A stretch of DNA of 64,000 nt from positions 62,001 through 126,000 of the forward strand of contig OENT01000266.1 in NCBI GenBank assembly GCA_900239685.1. Direction: 5' to 3'. The translations under genes and the position numbers were made by a program. Under the pieces are notes generated by a model. The model was given only the letters and a program-made list of their open reading frames with translations. It did no database searches and was not told the DNA's origin. Numbering within the stretch: position 1 is the first letter of the stretch; each line of letters begins with the position of its first letter. This DNA is from Rotaria macrura. Its lineage: Eukaryota; Rotifera; Eurotatoria; Philodinida; Philodinidae. Shown here piece after piece: positions 23,822 to 36,360 of the stretch.

Positions 23822-25719
23822 GAGTACTCTTTGTTACTACCCTTTTCATGAACATTAATTCACAATCTAACAGTGATAAAAATAGACATGGCATCACAGT
23901 TGCTAAATAGATGAAGCCCGACCATTTTATAACTGGATCTTCAGCAAGTTGTTAATGTGTATAGATCCATTGTCTGAAATACCATCGTTATCGTTGCCCC
24001 TTCCCTATTACTGAGTATGTGTTGATGGTTGTGATTTGATGGATTTGTGAAGGTGGTTGATTACTAATGATCTAAGTATTGAAATGAAGTACTGTGAACG
24101 AGTGTGAAATACAATTGGAATTCACAAAAATTTTAATCCTATAGATAAAAGTTCATTTAAAACTGATCTTTATAAATAACCGTAACATATTTTACTTTCT
24201 AAAATACTACTAATGATAAGATCAAGTTATATCTTCACGTCATTTGTTTATGAATTTTATTTATTGATGTTATCTATCGTTTCGTCATTGTTGGCCATAT
24301 TTAGTATGATTCAAGTGTAAGAATAAATATGCTTGACAAAATTCTACTATTAAAGTTTCAATGTGAACATCTAATCATAAAGCCAATGCAGCGATTCCGT
24401 TAGAAATACTTTAAGCCAATTTCCACCAACATATTCAACTTACCAACATGCTTCAATGACATTGACATTTAATGATAGTTTACGATTCTGTTGATGCCCA
24501 TCAAGAATGATTCATATAGTTCGAGTAGTTATAGAAATGGCTTGGTCAAGGAGTATACAGAGCGAAAATCAAAAGGTAGACTTTTATGAATACAAATTGT
24601 ATGGAAATCCCTGGTCGTATTCAGACGATGAACATATACCAGCTAGAATCATAATGTAAAATATTATTTGATTGGAAATGAATTTTTCTTTGTCCATGTT
24701 TCATGTATAGATCGCATAGTGTTTCAACTTTGCATAGTAATGGTTAGCATCTTGTAACATCAAATGATTTTTGTCGATTAAGTGAAGATCGTAATTCATT
24801 AATATTTCGATTGGATGGATATACATCCATGCTCGACATCATTTTTCATTATTTCACGTTATGTCAGGGATAAATTTCGCTCAATTTGTACGTCGGTGGA
24901 TATAATTCCAGCAGTGAAATCTATATTTGGTCAAAATAATATTCAAAGAGAGATATGGCTTGATAATGAACGACAATGTTATGAATTGAAAATGTAGGGA
25001 TATAGTTGCACAGAGGATCGAGCGAAAGAAATTAACTAGTGGAAAAGATTTCCAAGAGATAAAGTTTGACTCTTCGCGAGATTTTCTATCGATGAATCAA
25101 GAAACAAGAATGATCTTTTCTTTTCTTCTACACATCGTGTGGAGTAATTTCAGATATGTTTTCATTTCGTGACATGTTGTGAATGTAAATTCAGAATAGA
25201 TCTAAGAATAATTAATTGTTTAATTTGAATGATATTTTAGAAATCTTTAAATTAAATAAACGAAGCTTCGTTTATATGACAACGATGAAGATCGAAATCG
25301 CATTCAACCGCTATCTTAATTCACATGATTCCTAACTAGTCGACATTAGCGATTCGTCAATAACAACATGGTGCACTCAACATAGCTGGCTATACGTTTA
25401 GTTCATATAGAAATCATCTTCCACTAAAAATCATATTCACTCAATCATAATTTTATCTTTAGATCATTTCACATGAATATCTAGACTAAAAGAAATTTAT
25501 TACCTTCGTCCTTTCATTCCTGTCTACTGATGAATAGCAAGAGTTTGGATTATTCATGTTTTTCTATTTGTATTTTGGTAGATTTTTCTCTCTACATGTA
25601 TAAACGTGGCTATCTATGGTCAATCGAAGAAACACAGTCAAGTCGAATACGACTGCTCACTTTACTCGCTGTTCTTACTTTATTCAATTGTCAATTGTAT
25701 GCAGGACTATATTTAAGTT

Positions 25720-25755
25720 GGTACACCGACAGTTGAGCTCCCGACAATTGAGCCT
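25720..25755 (+). repeat. Left terminal inverted repeat of the transposon
   Basis: Begins GGTACACCGACAGTTGAGCT. It pairs with the complement of 26821-26855 with a few mismatches near the outer end. Confidence 0.85.
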
Positions 25756-25840
25756 TCATTGATGCATAAGGCAATATACAGAATCAACATCTAGCCATGT
25801 GCTTAGATGAAGTTCGAAAATGCTTGTAAACCTGCCACTT

Positions 25841-26207
25841 ACCCAGGCAGACAAACATTTGGAAAAATGCGTTTAAACGTTCAATCGGGAACGCCGATTG
25901 TGGGTAACTAACGCTAATTAATAGAACGCAATAAACGCGTTTTTTACGCAGAACTTTCACTTTCGGAGCGTGAAAACGGATAAAATCTATAATTCTGATG
26001 GTTTAAACGCATTAGCTTTTAAGTTGTCGAATAATTGCATGTTTTAACGCTCAGGACTAGAGTTTTAATCCGTTTTAGCGCTCCGAAAGTGAAAATTCTG
26101 CATAAAAACGCGTGTCTTGCGTTTGGTTAATGAGCCTTAGTTACTCACAATCGGCGTTCCTGATTGAATGTTTAAACGCGTTTTTCCAAATGTTTGTCTG
26201 CTTGGGT
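25841..26207. repeat. Foldback (long inverted repeat) inside the transposon
   Basis: Two arms of roughly 150 bp, about 25841-25990 and 26065-26207, are complementary with a spacer of some 75 bp. Outer ends read CCCAGGCAGACAAACATTTGG on the left and its near-perfect complement on the right; the arms also share TTTCACTTTCGGAGCG. The arms contain repeated AACGC/GCGTT units and are richer in CG than the host DNA. I see no clear target duplication around it. It is either a MITE nested within the larger element or that element's own subterminal structure. Confidence 0.8.
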
Positions 26208-26820
26208 GTCATGTTGTGAATGATTCTTTGATACTCGCGTCTATGAATACGACGACTATCTTTACAGAAATGAACAAGTATTCACAAATATCTATTATGA
26301 TGTCTAGCTTAGAATTTGTCGTCTGTTTCGACGATAATTTTATGGAGCGTTCATTTCGAAACAATCGACGTTGTGCTCCTCGCTTTTCAAATTCGATGTG
26401 AAATTTTTTTTCGAGATTGAATTATCAGCTACGTCGAACGAACAACTCATCAGAATACTTGCGCAGAGCTATTCAAGTAGTGTGATCCATGAGCTATTTT
26501 CACGAGAGACTTGCAGATAAATTTTGTTTAGTACTCAGCGCGAGGAAACCCATGAATCTATGAATCTATCAAAGACTTGAAAATTGAACAGCACACGTAT
26601 TCGACAATGGTTGAATAGTCGCAAGCTACGGTTGCTAAATTAAAAAAGCGAGCAAAATACGAGCTGTTGGATGAACAATTACAACTACTAGTTTTTTCTT
26701 TTCATCTGATACCAAGAGAATTGTATTTTAAAGGAGCGCGAGCTCTGTTCAAGTTTGATATGAATGTTAGCTCAACTAAGACAAGTTATTTTTTGTACTT
26801 CTTCAATTGTTCTTTAAATC

Positions 26821-26855
26821 AGGCTCAATTGTCGTGAGCTCAACTCTCGTGTCAC
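26821..26855 (-). repeat. Right terminal inverted repeat of the transposon
   Basis: Reads AGGCTCAATTGTCGTGAGCT at its inner side, the complement of the left end with one mismatch in the core. It is followed directly by the second copy of the 10-bp target duplication. Confidence 0.85.
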
Positions 26856-26921
26856 TATTTAAGTTCATCTGTTGACAGCACTGAATCGGATACATGGATA
26901 TTTCGTCGAAACATTCAATGA

Positions 26922-28438
26922 ACAATGATACGATTGTAGCATTTCCTATTGGATATAGTTTCTGTTAGATTTATTCATGTTTTATAAAAACTAATTACAA
27001 TAAAATTCTAATAATTGCTAAATTTCGACGTGGTATTTCTTTTCTTATAAATCAAAATTATGATTATAATGATATTTTTCTTTTGCTATTGAAAGAAACG
27101 AAGCAGTGAAGCACGGTCATATATTTTCAGAGCAACATCACTTAGCGATGCATCGAACCTGTACCGCTAGTTCTCTTTCTAAATCATACTCAAGCATAAT
27201 ATTAATTTCAATCTTCACATGTGAAAAGCAATATTAAATTCAGACATTTTTCACTGATCTTGACTTAAAACAATACTAGGCATATGTTGAAATAGTAAAT
27301 TTGTTATCACACATAAGTCTTTTTCTTTGTAAAGAGTTCTATTGTGCGCTTTGTCCAAGTTGATATCAGTTATAATTGCATTTACACTTTAGGAGATGTA
27401 AAAGAGTAAAAATGTCTAGTTCTTATTTATTATTGATCCAAAGTATCATTTTTTTGCAGCTTGTTGAACTATAGAATTCAAATGCTTCTGTATCTATGTT
27501 TGGACAATTCATTTTTTTCCGTACCAGTAATAAATATATTTCTCAGTATTATTGCTATTATACACGGAATTTCAGTCGGAGAAAAATGAGTGATTTCAAT
27601 AATCCGCACGATTTTCTATATTGTACACGTACACGACAACATTCAGAGGTCATCAATATCCTAGAACAAAAAAAATAATTAAAAATCCTTCAGTGTTATA
27701 TGTTTGATAAGTGCTTTCATGATAAAATATTTCTCCTGCAAAAATAAAAAGAGAAAGGTTTCTCTTGCTCTCTTTCTCTCTCGTTTTGAGAGAAAAATTT
27801 ATTCCTTTTCACACAACCGAGACTATACATTTCTGCGCTCGTTTCACCATCAGCATTAAGCATCAGGATTTTATTTTTCGTTTACGGATAATTATGTGTA
27901 TTAGATTCTAGAAAATAAATTTTTCTCGCATCCCTTCGTGATTGTTTTTCTTCAATCTTGATCTCCTAACTGTTCGATATTGAGTGTACATATCATCACC
28001 TATACCAAATATTCATCGAAATACTATAAAACTCACACTGGCGATTTGAACTTACACGCTCGCATAGTTATTTCTTCTAACTATTGCATGCCGTACAGAA
28101 GCCCATGTTCTTATTCGCGAAGGATCAAGACAAGAACAGTACTTCTTGTCAGTTCTTATGAAGACTTGAAAAACTGTTCGGGTTCTTTCTAGTGGGTTAT
28201 AATGTATTGAGGACGATGTACTTGCTATGACATACGTAGTATTTTTCTTTTAGTTTATCTTCGAGCAATGCACTTCGAGAAGTTATTAATATAAAGTGTG
28301 TATGTGTAGAGATTTAAGAACATCAATGATCTTCTATAGTTGACTATTATGGTCCAGGATGGTTCGAGTACACCTTACTGTATCCCAATACTCCTTTTTA
28401 GATTGTCTTTGAAAATAATTGAAATTTAACGACGAATA
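26922..28438. other. Spacer between the broken and intact paralogues
   Basis: 1.5 kb with no gene I can support. Two short plus-strand open frames (27496-27678 and 27980-28192) have no recognised motif. A hairpin-like block of CTCTTTCTCTCTC and GAGAGAAAAA lies near 27765-27797. Confidence 0.45.
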
Positions 28439-29279
28439 ATGTCAAAATTTGACGGAAATAATTTAGTTGAAAGTTCAGCAATGACAGTAGGCAATCAACA
28501 TGCATGCGCAATACTGCACAATACTAATTGTCTCCGATTGATTCGATTTCCATCGACGATAACTAACATGATTCGGCAAGTTATTATAACTAGTTGGCCA
28601 CGAGGTTTGAACAAACAAAGACAATATATAGATTTTTATGAATTTAAATTGTATGGAAATCCTTGGTGTGATCGAGGAGATGATGCTATATCATCTAGAA
28701 TTTTAATGTAAATTTCAATGTCTATTTTCTTGTTTTCATTATGCCATTGAATGTTTAGAATGCATATTCTTTCAACGTTGTATAAACATGGCTGGCATTT
28801 ATTAGCATCAACTGAATTATCGAAAAAAATATTCGAGAAAGATTCATTAGTATTTCAGTTACGAGAACCTCAATTAGAAACATCATTTTTTTCGATTTCA
28901 TTTCACAATTATGATAAACTACGATTGATCTATGCTCCACATGAACTTATTGGAGTAGTCAAAAACGTTTTTGGTGAAAAAGGAATTAGCTGTGAAGAAT
29001 GGCTTCATGGAGAACGAGCTTATCAATTGAAATTGTTTGAAATATTACCTCAACTTACATAGATTTCATCTTACATTTTTTTTTGTTCTCTTATTCTTTA
29101 GACGCGGAAGTCCATGGATGTGTCATGGACAAGAATCTATGAGTTTAAGAATCAAACTTCTCTCGATACTCGATTATTTGAACATCTACGGCTGGAAATT
29201 GTATGCAAGTATTAATATCAGTAAAAGTGATGAAGGCAGAGATGCTGATTCTTGGTTTTTTCGTCAAGATATACAATAG
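28439..29279 (+). CDS. Unrecognised protein with two copies of a GWxLxAS domain
   Basis: I do not recognise this gene. Exons 28439-28707, 28759-29034 and 29102-29279 give 240 aa; the introns are 51 and 67 bp. The second donor is GTTTGA, a weak match to consensus, but both the phase and the broken paralogue support it. The protein holds two copies of a domain of about 55 residues. Copy A, about residues 71-130, runs from FYEFKLYGNPW through SRILIMHILSTLYKHGWHLL to KDSLVFQL. Copy B, about 180-238, runs from YQLKLRGSPW through LRIKLLSILDYLNIYGWKLY to ADSWFFR. The shared pattern is KLxGxPW, a helix-like segment, GWxLxAS, then DSxxF. No signal peptide or membrane segment. The DSW ending is where a cofactor or ligand site might be, but function is unknown. 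An ATG-proximal region of about 50 residues is not part of either copy. Confidence 0.7.
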
Positions 29280-32200
29280 AACTATTTGATTGCTTTTCTT
29301 TGCCGCTGTAATACGTATCGTGAACAATTGAAAAATATTTATCGAGATTAATACTCTAAATGAAGTTTAATTTCAATAAACAACATATTCTTTTTCTCAT
29401 TTAAAAAAAAACATAATCATTCGCTAATCATTTATGGATAGTAATGGAAAGCGTTGAAATACGATAATTTTCAATCATGTATATAGTATTCTCTTGAAGA
29501 TAAATAATAATACAAATAACGTAAGAATATCTAATTAGTAATCATATCAATCACTCACAAGGATTTTAACCGATGAACTTCTATGACAGATGTATTCCGA
29601 ATATATTACAGATTTTAAAGCATATCATCGAAGTGTTCCGAGAAATAATCTTCTGTTTGCACGATTTTCAATAGTTCGATATTCTTATATGCAATATTAG
29701 GAATTGAATGCATAATATTCTATAAGAGAAAAGCATTGATCGATCAAACAACTCGTCGTCGAAGATTGTTAACATTGAAATAATTTAATTCTACAAGAGG
29801 TTTTAAATCATTTCTTGAGAGTTTTTTAATGATTTTTACACATAAATCTTGCTGAATGATTTGAATTTGCACATGTGTTAAACCATGAAAAAGACATGGA
29901 AATGTATTATTTGTGACAGTTATGATTGTTTTTTTTTCTTTATCAAATATAATCTGCCATCTGCTGCTTTTTGTTTTATTCGTTATCTATTTGAACACAA
30001 ATAATTAGGTTGACAAAGAGAGATTAAATATCTAATGGATTGATTTATTCTACTACGATAATTTTTCATGAAATCAAACTTTTGAACTTCTTTAATATTC
30101 TATCGATGAATAATTACTATGCATATTAACCGTCTTTAGTTTATGTATAATTATGATAACAGTAACGGTTACAACCGAAATAATTTTAGTTGAACTTAAA
30201 GACTTCAAAATGAAGGTCTTCTTCACCATGTCGCATATTTATCAACATTAGTATTGATAATTAAAATTTACATGACTTATAATTCATAAGAACAAACTCA
30301 AGATGTCATTCATGATTTATCAGATAATACTTATTCATGATGATAAGCATGATATATTGAATAGGGTGGGCGAGAATGTTGAAGTTCCTTTGACCGATCT
30401 CAGTCTAATAATAAAATCTTTTGGCCGACTAGTTCAACAAGGTTAACTAATGATTCAAGTATCAAATATAGATTTTGTTGAGAAATCGAAAATGTACTAT
30501 AGATATAATTGATTAGTGGAATTTTTCAGGTGATGATGATGCACCTTGAAAGACATATACATATGAGTAAGATTGATGCGAGACGATTTATTTCAGTTAC
30601 AGAACATCATTTCGAATGAACAAAATCGATAAATCATGATAATACTTATAAAATCGTTTTGTTTCTTTCCCGTGTACATTAAAATTCATTCTACATATTT
30701 GAAATTGAATAGAAAATATAGACGAGAATAGATATTCAAAAGAGTAAAAAATGTATGATTTTCGATAATTGTTACTATCTATATGCAATGGAATTCGTAA
30801 TATTACTACTTGCTAACATTGTGAAAAACGAGGAGTGAATAGTTGAGACGACTCATTCAAAAAAACCTTAATGAATCATTAATGAATAGTTTATTGACAT
30901 CGAATGATATATTATATAGAGATTAGCGAAACAATCGGAAAAAAGACTTCCTTCGTGTTTGATGTTAACAGTAATGCAAATTCAAAATGATCATATTTGA
31001 AATTTTATCGTGCTTCTGTGATATAATACAATTTCATTGTTTTTGTTTAATCTTATTTGCATAAAAAGGAAGAAAAGAAGATTTCTATTAGTCACATACG
31101 TCAGTTGAAATTTAATAACCATAAAATATCTCTTGTTATTCTCTATTAATGGCACCTGAGAACTAGTGGATCAAATACTTAATTATTAGATTGTGGTCTA
31201 TCAAAAAAAAAATAAGAAAAATCTCCACGAAACAGAACAAAAACTTCCGTTGACCAAAAGACAGCATCGAACCATATGCAATATTAAATTATTTTTTGTT
31301 CGGTCTACTTGCCGTAAGATTAATAAACAATCATACTAAAGTGTTTTAAAATGATGAAAAGACATCCTGGAACTGAAAATGGTTCTATCCGAGTGTTTGT
31401 TATGCATCATCAATCGTCATTTATTACTTCAACTAGATGAAAATTAAACTCCATTTTCAATACAAATTAAGTTGAATATCAATGCATATGAAAGTCAATA
31501 ATATATCATGTAAACTATTCAATTCTTTTTATATAAAAAAAGTTAATGTATTCATAATATTTCATTGTTTTTCGTGATCTATGTTTACCAACATGCTTGT
31601 TGTATAGAAAAATTGACAGAGTTTTTCTTCATCAACGGTCTATGCCGGTAAGGAGATAACTAATTATTGATCATAAACTTTACTCAGAGAAAGACTACAT
31701 GTATGTTTATCTCTTTAAGCTAGTCGCAAATATTTGACTCGATACCTAAAAATGAAAAGAATTTTCTCTTGATTCTAAATGTACTATTTGATTGGCCCTT
31801 GATTCCAAATGGATAGGATAATAGTTTCTGTTTTTTAGCTGAAGTAAATATAAATACATGAAATTTTAAAAGGTCAATTGAAAGTGATAAAAAATTTATT
31901 GAATTTTTTTAGCTCGGTTTGAAATTTCTAGTAACTTATCTTTTTTTTTCTGATTGAGTAAATCATTTAAAAAAAATACTCCCACCGTAAAATTCCAATG
32001 TACACCAAACACGAGAAAACAATTACCACGGTTGAACTATTTATTATTCAATGAGGAGAACAAATTTATGAAAAAGATCCCATTGTCAATTTAAACCATA
32101 TGAAAATTTCTTTAAAAAAAATTAATCAATAGAGCTGATCGAGTACATTGAAATCTTAATGAGTGCTCTTTCGACTGGCTTCATGGAAGTGCTAGTCTTT

Positions 32201-33821
32201 GATAATATAATGCTTTGATATTTACATACGTTAGTTATTCACTGATTCAGAATCGCACTTCATGCACTTACATTTACTAGGTCATTTAGAATTTTAATCT
32301 TAACTTCTTTGATAATCGCCACAGAATCATACAGGTAATCTAATAAAAATAATTTCCTGTAATAAATGTCGGTTTTTTCTTCTTCTTCTTCTTTACCAAA
32401 AACATTCGAATCTATTTATTGATTGTGCCACTCCAGTTCATGTCATTCACGTTCATAATTTCAACACATTTATTTTCTAAATTAATAAATGAAATCAATC
32501 CCTGTAGTTCTTCTCTTTTCTTCAATGAACTTATTTGCACAACTGTTTTAGATTGATGAATTACACGTTCAAAGTCTAGTATAGTGTTGTCCTAACAATG
32601 AGTTTACCGAGTTAACTAGTTCAGTAGTCTTCTCATGAAAATATAAGAAAATCCACCATAGGAAATGAAACATCTATTGAATGTTTCTGATTCATTCAAA
32701 GAATCGACATTATTCTACCCTCGAGATATTGAATTTCATCCGGAGTAGACGTTGATGAAAAGAAGAACGTAATAAATTGATGCAGCCAGCGTTATTAATT
32801 TGCTTTTACAAATTAATTGTTATTAATAGAATCATTTCAAAGAAATCAAAATCGATTTTCATCGATTTATCATTAGTTGTTCTTTTCTTTTTGTGTTGAA
32901 AATTTCTGATAAGGAAACAAGTTCATACATCGTATTATATTTTAGTTAGTGGAAATTCTTCCTTTTACAGTACGAACAGTATAACTCAGTCCGAGCTATT
33001 TTCATCGTCGTCATGAATAAGAAAACCAATTAGCAAATTTTCAAGATCAAACATATTCATATTTACAATGCCAAGTAAACTATTACAACTTCTCTGTCAA
33101 AACACTATTACTTTTACTATAAAATTGTATTCTATGTAATATATTGCAATCAATATTATTGATGACTCAATCGAACTTACTATAGAAAATTTTTGATTTC
33201 AAGATATACCATTATTGGTTGAACAAGAAAAGATTTTCAAATGATTTATTGCTTTTAAAATTAGAAAACTACATGTATCATGACGACTGTAATGAGCCAT
33301 GGATTTTGTGAAAAGCATTCAGGTACTTAAGATTATTGGTGAAGAAATTTTTTATGCTAACTAACCCTAGATTTGTATTCTGTGTCATAGTTTTGCACAG
33401 GAAAACTGATCTTTAATTTAGAAGAGATAGACTTGAATGAGAATAATTTTATCATGAGATCTACAAATATTTTCGTTTTTTTTTCATCCAAAGATAAAAG
33501 CTTGTCGATTCTAGATTCGATCTTCTTATATTAGTTCTAGAATCGATCAAAAGATTTCAAACTTTCATAATAATTCTGCCTCTATGCATAGTTTCCAGTA
33601 AGAATTTCCTTGTGAGAGAACCAAAGCATTGTATTAATAAAATACCATAAAAGTGTTGTATTTCCGCATTCATAAACAAAGGCCCTAACCTCTTTTCAAG
33701 GTATTCATAGCATGATTAGAAACTGCATGATGCACAAAGTCCCAGCTTGAGAGCGGTTAATCAATTGAAAGATTTCTCTCGTAGGATGTTTTCGAAATTC
33801 CAATTCCTTTTATATACGCAT

Positions 33822-33838
33822 ACACACACACACACACA
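33822..33838. repeat. CA microsatellite
   Basis: Eight CA units in a row, seen directly, in intergenic DNA. Confidence 0.8.
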
Positions 33839-34699
33839 AGTTTATATATGCATCCTCGTAGACTTCAATGGGATTTCACTAGCAGAAAATTCATCAACCA
33901 ATCTTTAAACAGAAAATGAAACTTATGTTCAAATAATGAAAAACAAGTTTTTCAAATCAATGTACTTTTTTTATAAATAATTTATTTCATCAAGCGAAGT
34001 ATTAGATTCGAGCCTGTACATTTCAGGGAAAAATCACAACGATGAATCGATCGATATGTTGAAAACAAAAACAAAATCCATCTGAAACATACACGTGCTG
34101 TAGCTTTAGTAAGGGTTTTTTTCTCTATCAAAGGTATTTTTTTACAAAACGAAAATCAACGAATCCAACGGAACATTTTAAAATGTATTGATTTCATCAA
34201 GTTCGAAGTCTACTTCATTTTTTTTGCCAATTTTGAAGTTTTATTTTTCACTGTTTCAACGCGAGACAGTTAAAATAGCGGGTGCAAACTTTTTCTTCAA
34301 TCGTACATTTAAAATCCATCTTGACTTGTCCGCTCCTTTAGAAATTCACTGCTTGTAGAAAAAGAAAACAAATTAAGTTGATGAATTCTTTTCTTCTTCT
34401 CCTCATATTCTTTCTTATCATTCTCAGGAAAAAAGCAATCAGCTGATGGCATGTTGAATCATTGCCATTGGAGAGGACGAAAAACATGCACTGATTCATA
34501 AGAAGTTCTACGTACTACTATTAATTGTATCCTTTTTCTTCTTCTGGTTTTTTGTTTCATATCATTTTCAATTATTCTTGCTTCAAAAGAAATCCGCTTC
34601 ATCATATCTATTTTTATTCTTACTGATCTTTGAAAACGACAAGAAAGCGAAATTGTGAATTATCAACGAAGACAATTCGTGTGGAGAATCTTCAGTTAA

Positions 34700-36360
34700 A
34701 AGTTTTGATCTTTACACATCACTGGTGGATATAAAGAGCATGTGTGAGAAAGCAAAATTGACCTCTGAACAACCTTTCAATCAATAGTATGACCATGTAG
34801 GACGTAGAACGTGCACGAGAGAGAAAGAACATACGTACGTATATGTGCCTATATAGATATGCACACACAGCAGGAGAACTGCAGAGAACAGTTACTATAG
34901 AATGGATAGATAGACGAGCGGACATATGGTTCAACAGCGAACTCTCCACTATTCTCTTCTTGTTCTATGTGCAGTAAAATTCTGATGGCAAGAGAGGAAA
35001 AAATAGTGATCGACGCAGAATCCCTTTACGCACCATTCAACGCATTGCAACAACACAAATTCTTTCTCTTCATTTTCTCTTACGCTGTGCTCGACGGCAA
35101 CATCCAGAAGATTTTGTTCGTCGTCGACGATGGAGTTGAGAGTTCTCGGTTTTTTTTTCTTCATTAACGTCCTCGTCATCGCCAATACCAAGTCTCCCTA
35201 CACACACATACACTGTGTAGTTACGAAGGTATAGAAGAACACGAAAGAGACCCTTGCGTGCTTTGGATTTTTCGGCATTCTATTAGTTGTTATGTCGAGG
35301 AGAAGTTGTGAGATGAACTTTACACATAGAACGAATGCGAGCGCAAACGCTTATGTTACATGATCTGGAAAGACGAGCGAGAAGGACGAGATGCAAAGCC
35401 TGGTTTTTAGGATGACAACGATATTAGAGAGCGAAAAAAAAACCGGGAGAGAAAAGCGATTTTATGGGGTGTCCTTCTATTTTTTTTTCTTTTATCTTGC
35501 CTACATGCACCAGCTTCGGCAAGCAAGGCGTGTAAAGTCGAACGCAGCGAAAATGTTATTGATAGAAACAGGGCGTTGGTTCGTAGTCTTTCACTCGGAA
35601 CGCATATAAAGGTAGGAAAATTTTAATTAATGAAACCTAATCATCATTCAAATCAAAACCTATCTCTTGAAAATGTAGGTATAACTATCATTGTTAGATC
35701 TAAAACCCAGTTTCATAGAGTACGACTCTCTAATATTGCACTTTTCTTCAGTAGACTAGTGCCGATCAAAAAGAACCGGCAAGGGAGTAAAAACAGAACG
35801 AACGAGAAAAAGAACGTACTTATATCATGTTGTTCTCTATGACTGCCTTTAGTATAATGTGGTGTAGTAAGTAGAAGAGGAAAGAAACGAAGGCAAAACT
35901 GCTTGTAGGCAATGCACTTTTTGAGAACTTGAGTATTAAAAAATTGTTGGGAAGTCGATTTTTTTTACAAGTTTCTTTTTATCTTTAACGAATAGTCAAT
36001 TGACATATATATACATATGTATACATACATATACGTATACATGTGTACAATTTATTTAGCGCTTGCCCTTTGCTTCATTCTGAAATTTTTCTTCTTAGAC
36101 AACCACAAAAAGGACAGAAAGAGAGATTGGACTCAGCTAAAGAGAAGCAGTCGGACGAATGGAAAAGAAAGAATAACCATTCTTCGTTCGTCACTCATAT
36201 CGGTAGTAGACCATCAAGAAAGAAAAAGATTATATTGTACGTATGCACGTATAATTCGTCCGTCCATGTTGTGTGTCTTGCTTTCCTTAAAAAAAGAAGA
36301 AAAGAAGAAAAGAAAAAAAAATTCAGACGAACATACATAAATCTTGTTTCAGAACGTTAA
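34700..36360. promoter_or_regulatory. Less AT-rich block upstream of the SAMD3-like gene
   Basis: This stretch has more CG dinucleotides (for example GAGCGAGAAGGACGAG near 35370-35390) and more GA-rich segments than the flanks. Open frames occur in several frames and on both strands without a protein I recognise. It sits within 1.7 kb upstream of the next start codon, so it could hold the promoter, 5' non-coding exons, or a decayed gene. Palindromic TATACATATGTATACATAC sequences lie at 36005-36045. Confidence 0.3.

Larger units (their letters stand above)
21667..24449. other. Gene-poor intergenic region
   Basis: No gene supported in 2.8 kb. It holds a GAT trinucleotide run (22941-22967), palindromic TATATACATATA stretches near 22175-22205 and a long TA microsatellite at 23787-23818. 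The open frame at 22020-22262 runs into the TATACA repeat and looks like chance. Confidence 0.5.
25720..26855. mobile_element. Non-autonomous DNA transposon, 1136 bp, 10-bp target duplication
   Basis: The ends are inverted repeats of about 35 bp: left 25720-25755 and right 26821-26855, sharing AGTTGAGCTC, then CGACAATTGAGCCT after one mismatch. Both sides are flanked by the same 10 bases, TATTTAAGTT (25710-25719 and 26856-26865). Removing the element and one copy of that repeat joins the host reading frame exactly, as judged from the intact paralogue, which fixes the borders. Terminal repeats this long with a 9-11 bp duplication are typical of Mutator-like elements, but I recognise no transposase, so class is inferred. 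An open stretch of 72 codons without a start (26619-26837) is of unknown meaning. A 367-bp foldback occupies the left half. Confidence 0.85.
24450..26921 (+). pseudogene. Broken paralogue of the 28439-29279 gene, split by a transposon
   Basis: A decayed tandem copy of the neighbouring gene of unknown function. Exon 1 relic (about 24450-24655) ends in VDFYEYKLYGNPW, matching IDFYEFKLYGNPW of the intact gene, and has the same GT-AG intron position (24656-24710). Exon 2 relic (24711 to about 24995) has TAG at 24745-24747 where the intact copy has TGG (tryptophan of HGWHLLAS), and then a net four-base insertion that shifts frame before TSFF. A further in-frame TGA lies in exon 1 near 24494. Exon 3 (about 25604-25719 plus 26856-26921) carries RGYLW and RIRLLTLLAVL, is interrupted by the element at 25720-26855, and resumes in frame with DTWIFRRNIQ before TGA. 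Several independent lesions make it non-functional as a full-length gene. Confidence 0.85.

Noticed and set aside
36017-36360. Two overlapping plus-strand frames of about 105 codons just before the SAMD3-like gene
   Set aside because: Lys/Arg-rich translations of an A-rich and TATACA-repeat region; they do not join the SAMD3-like first exon in frame and match nothing I know. They may be 5'UTR.
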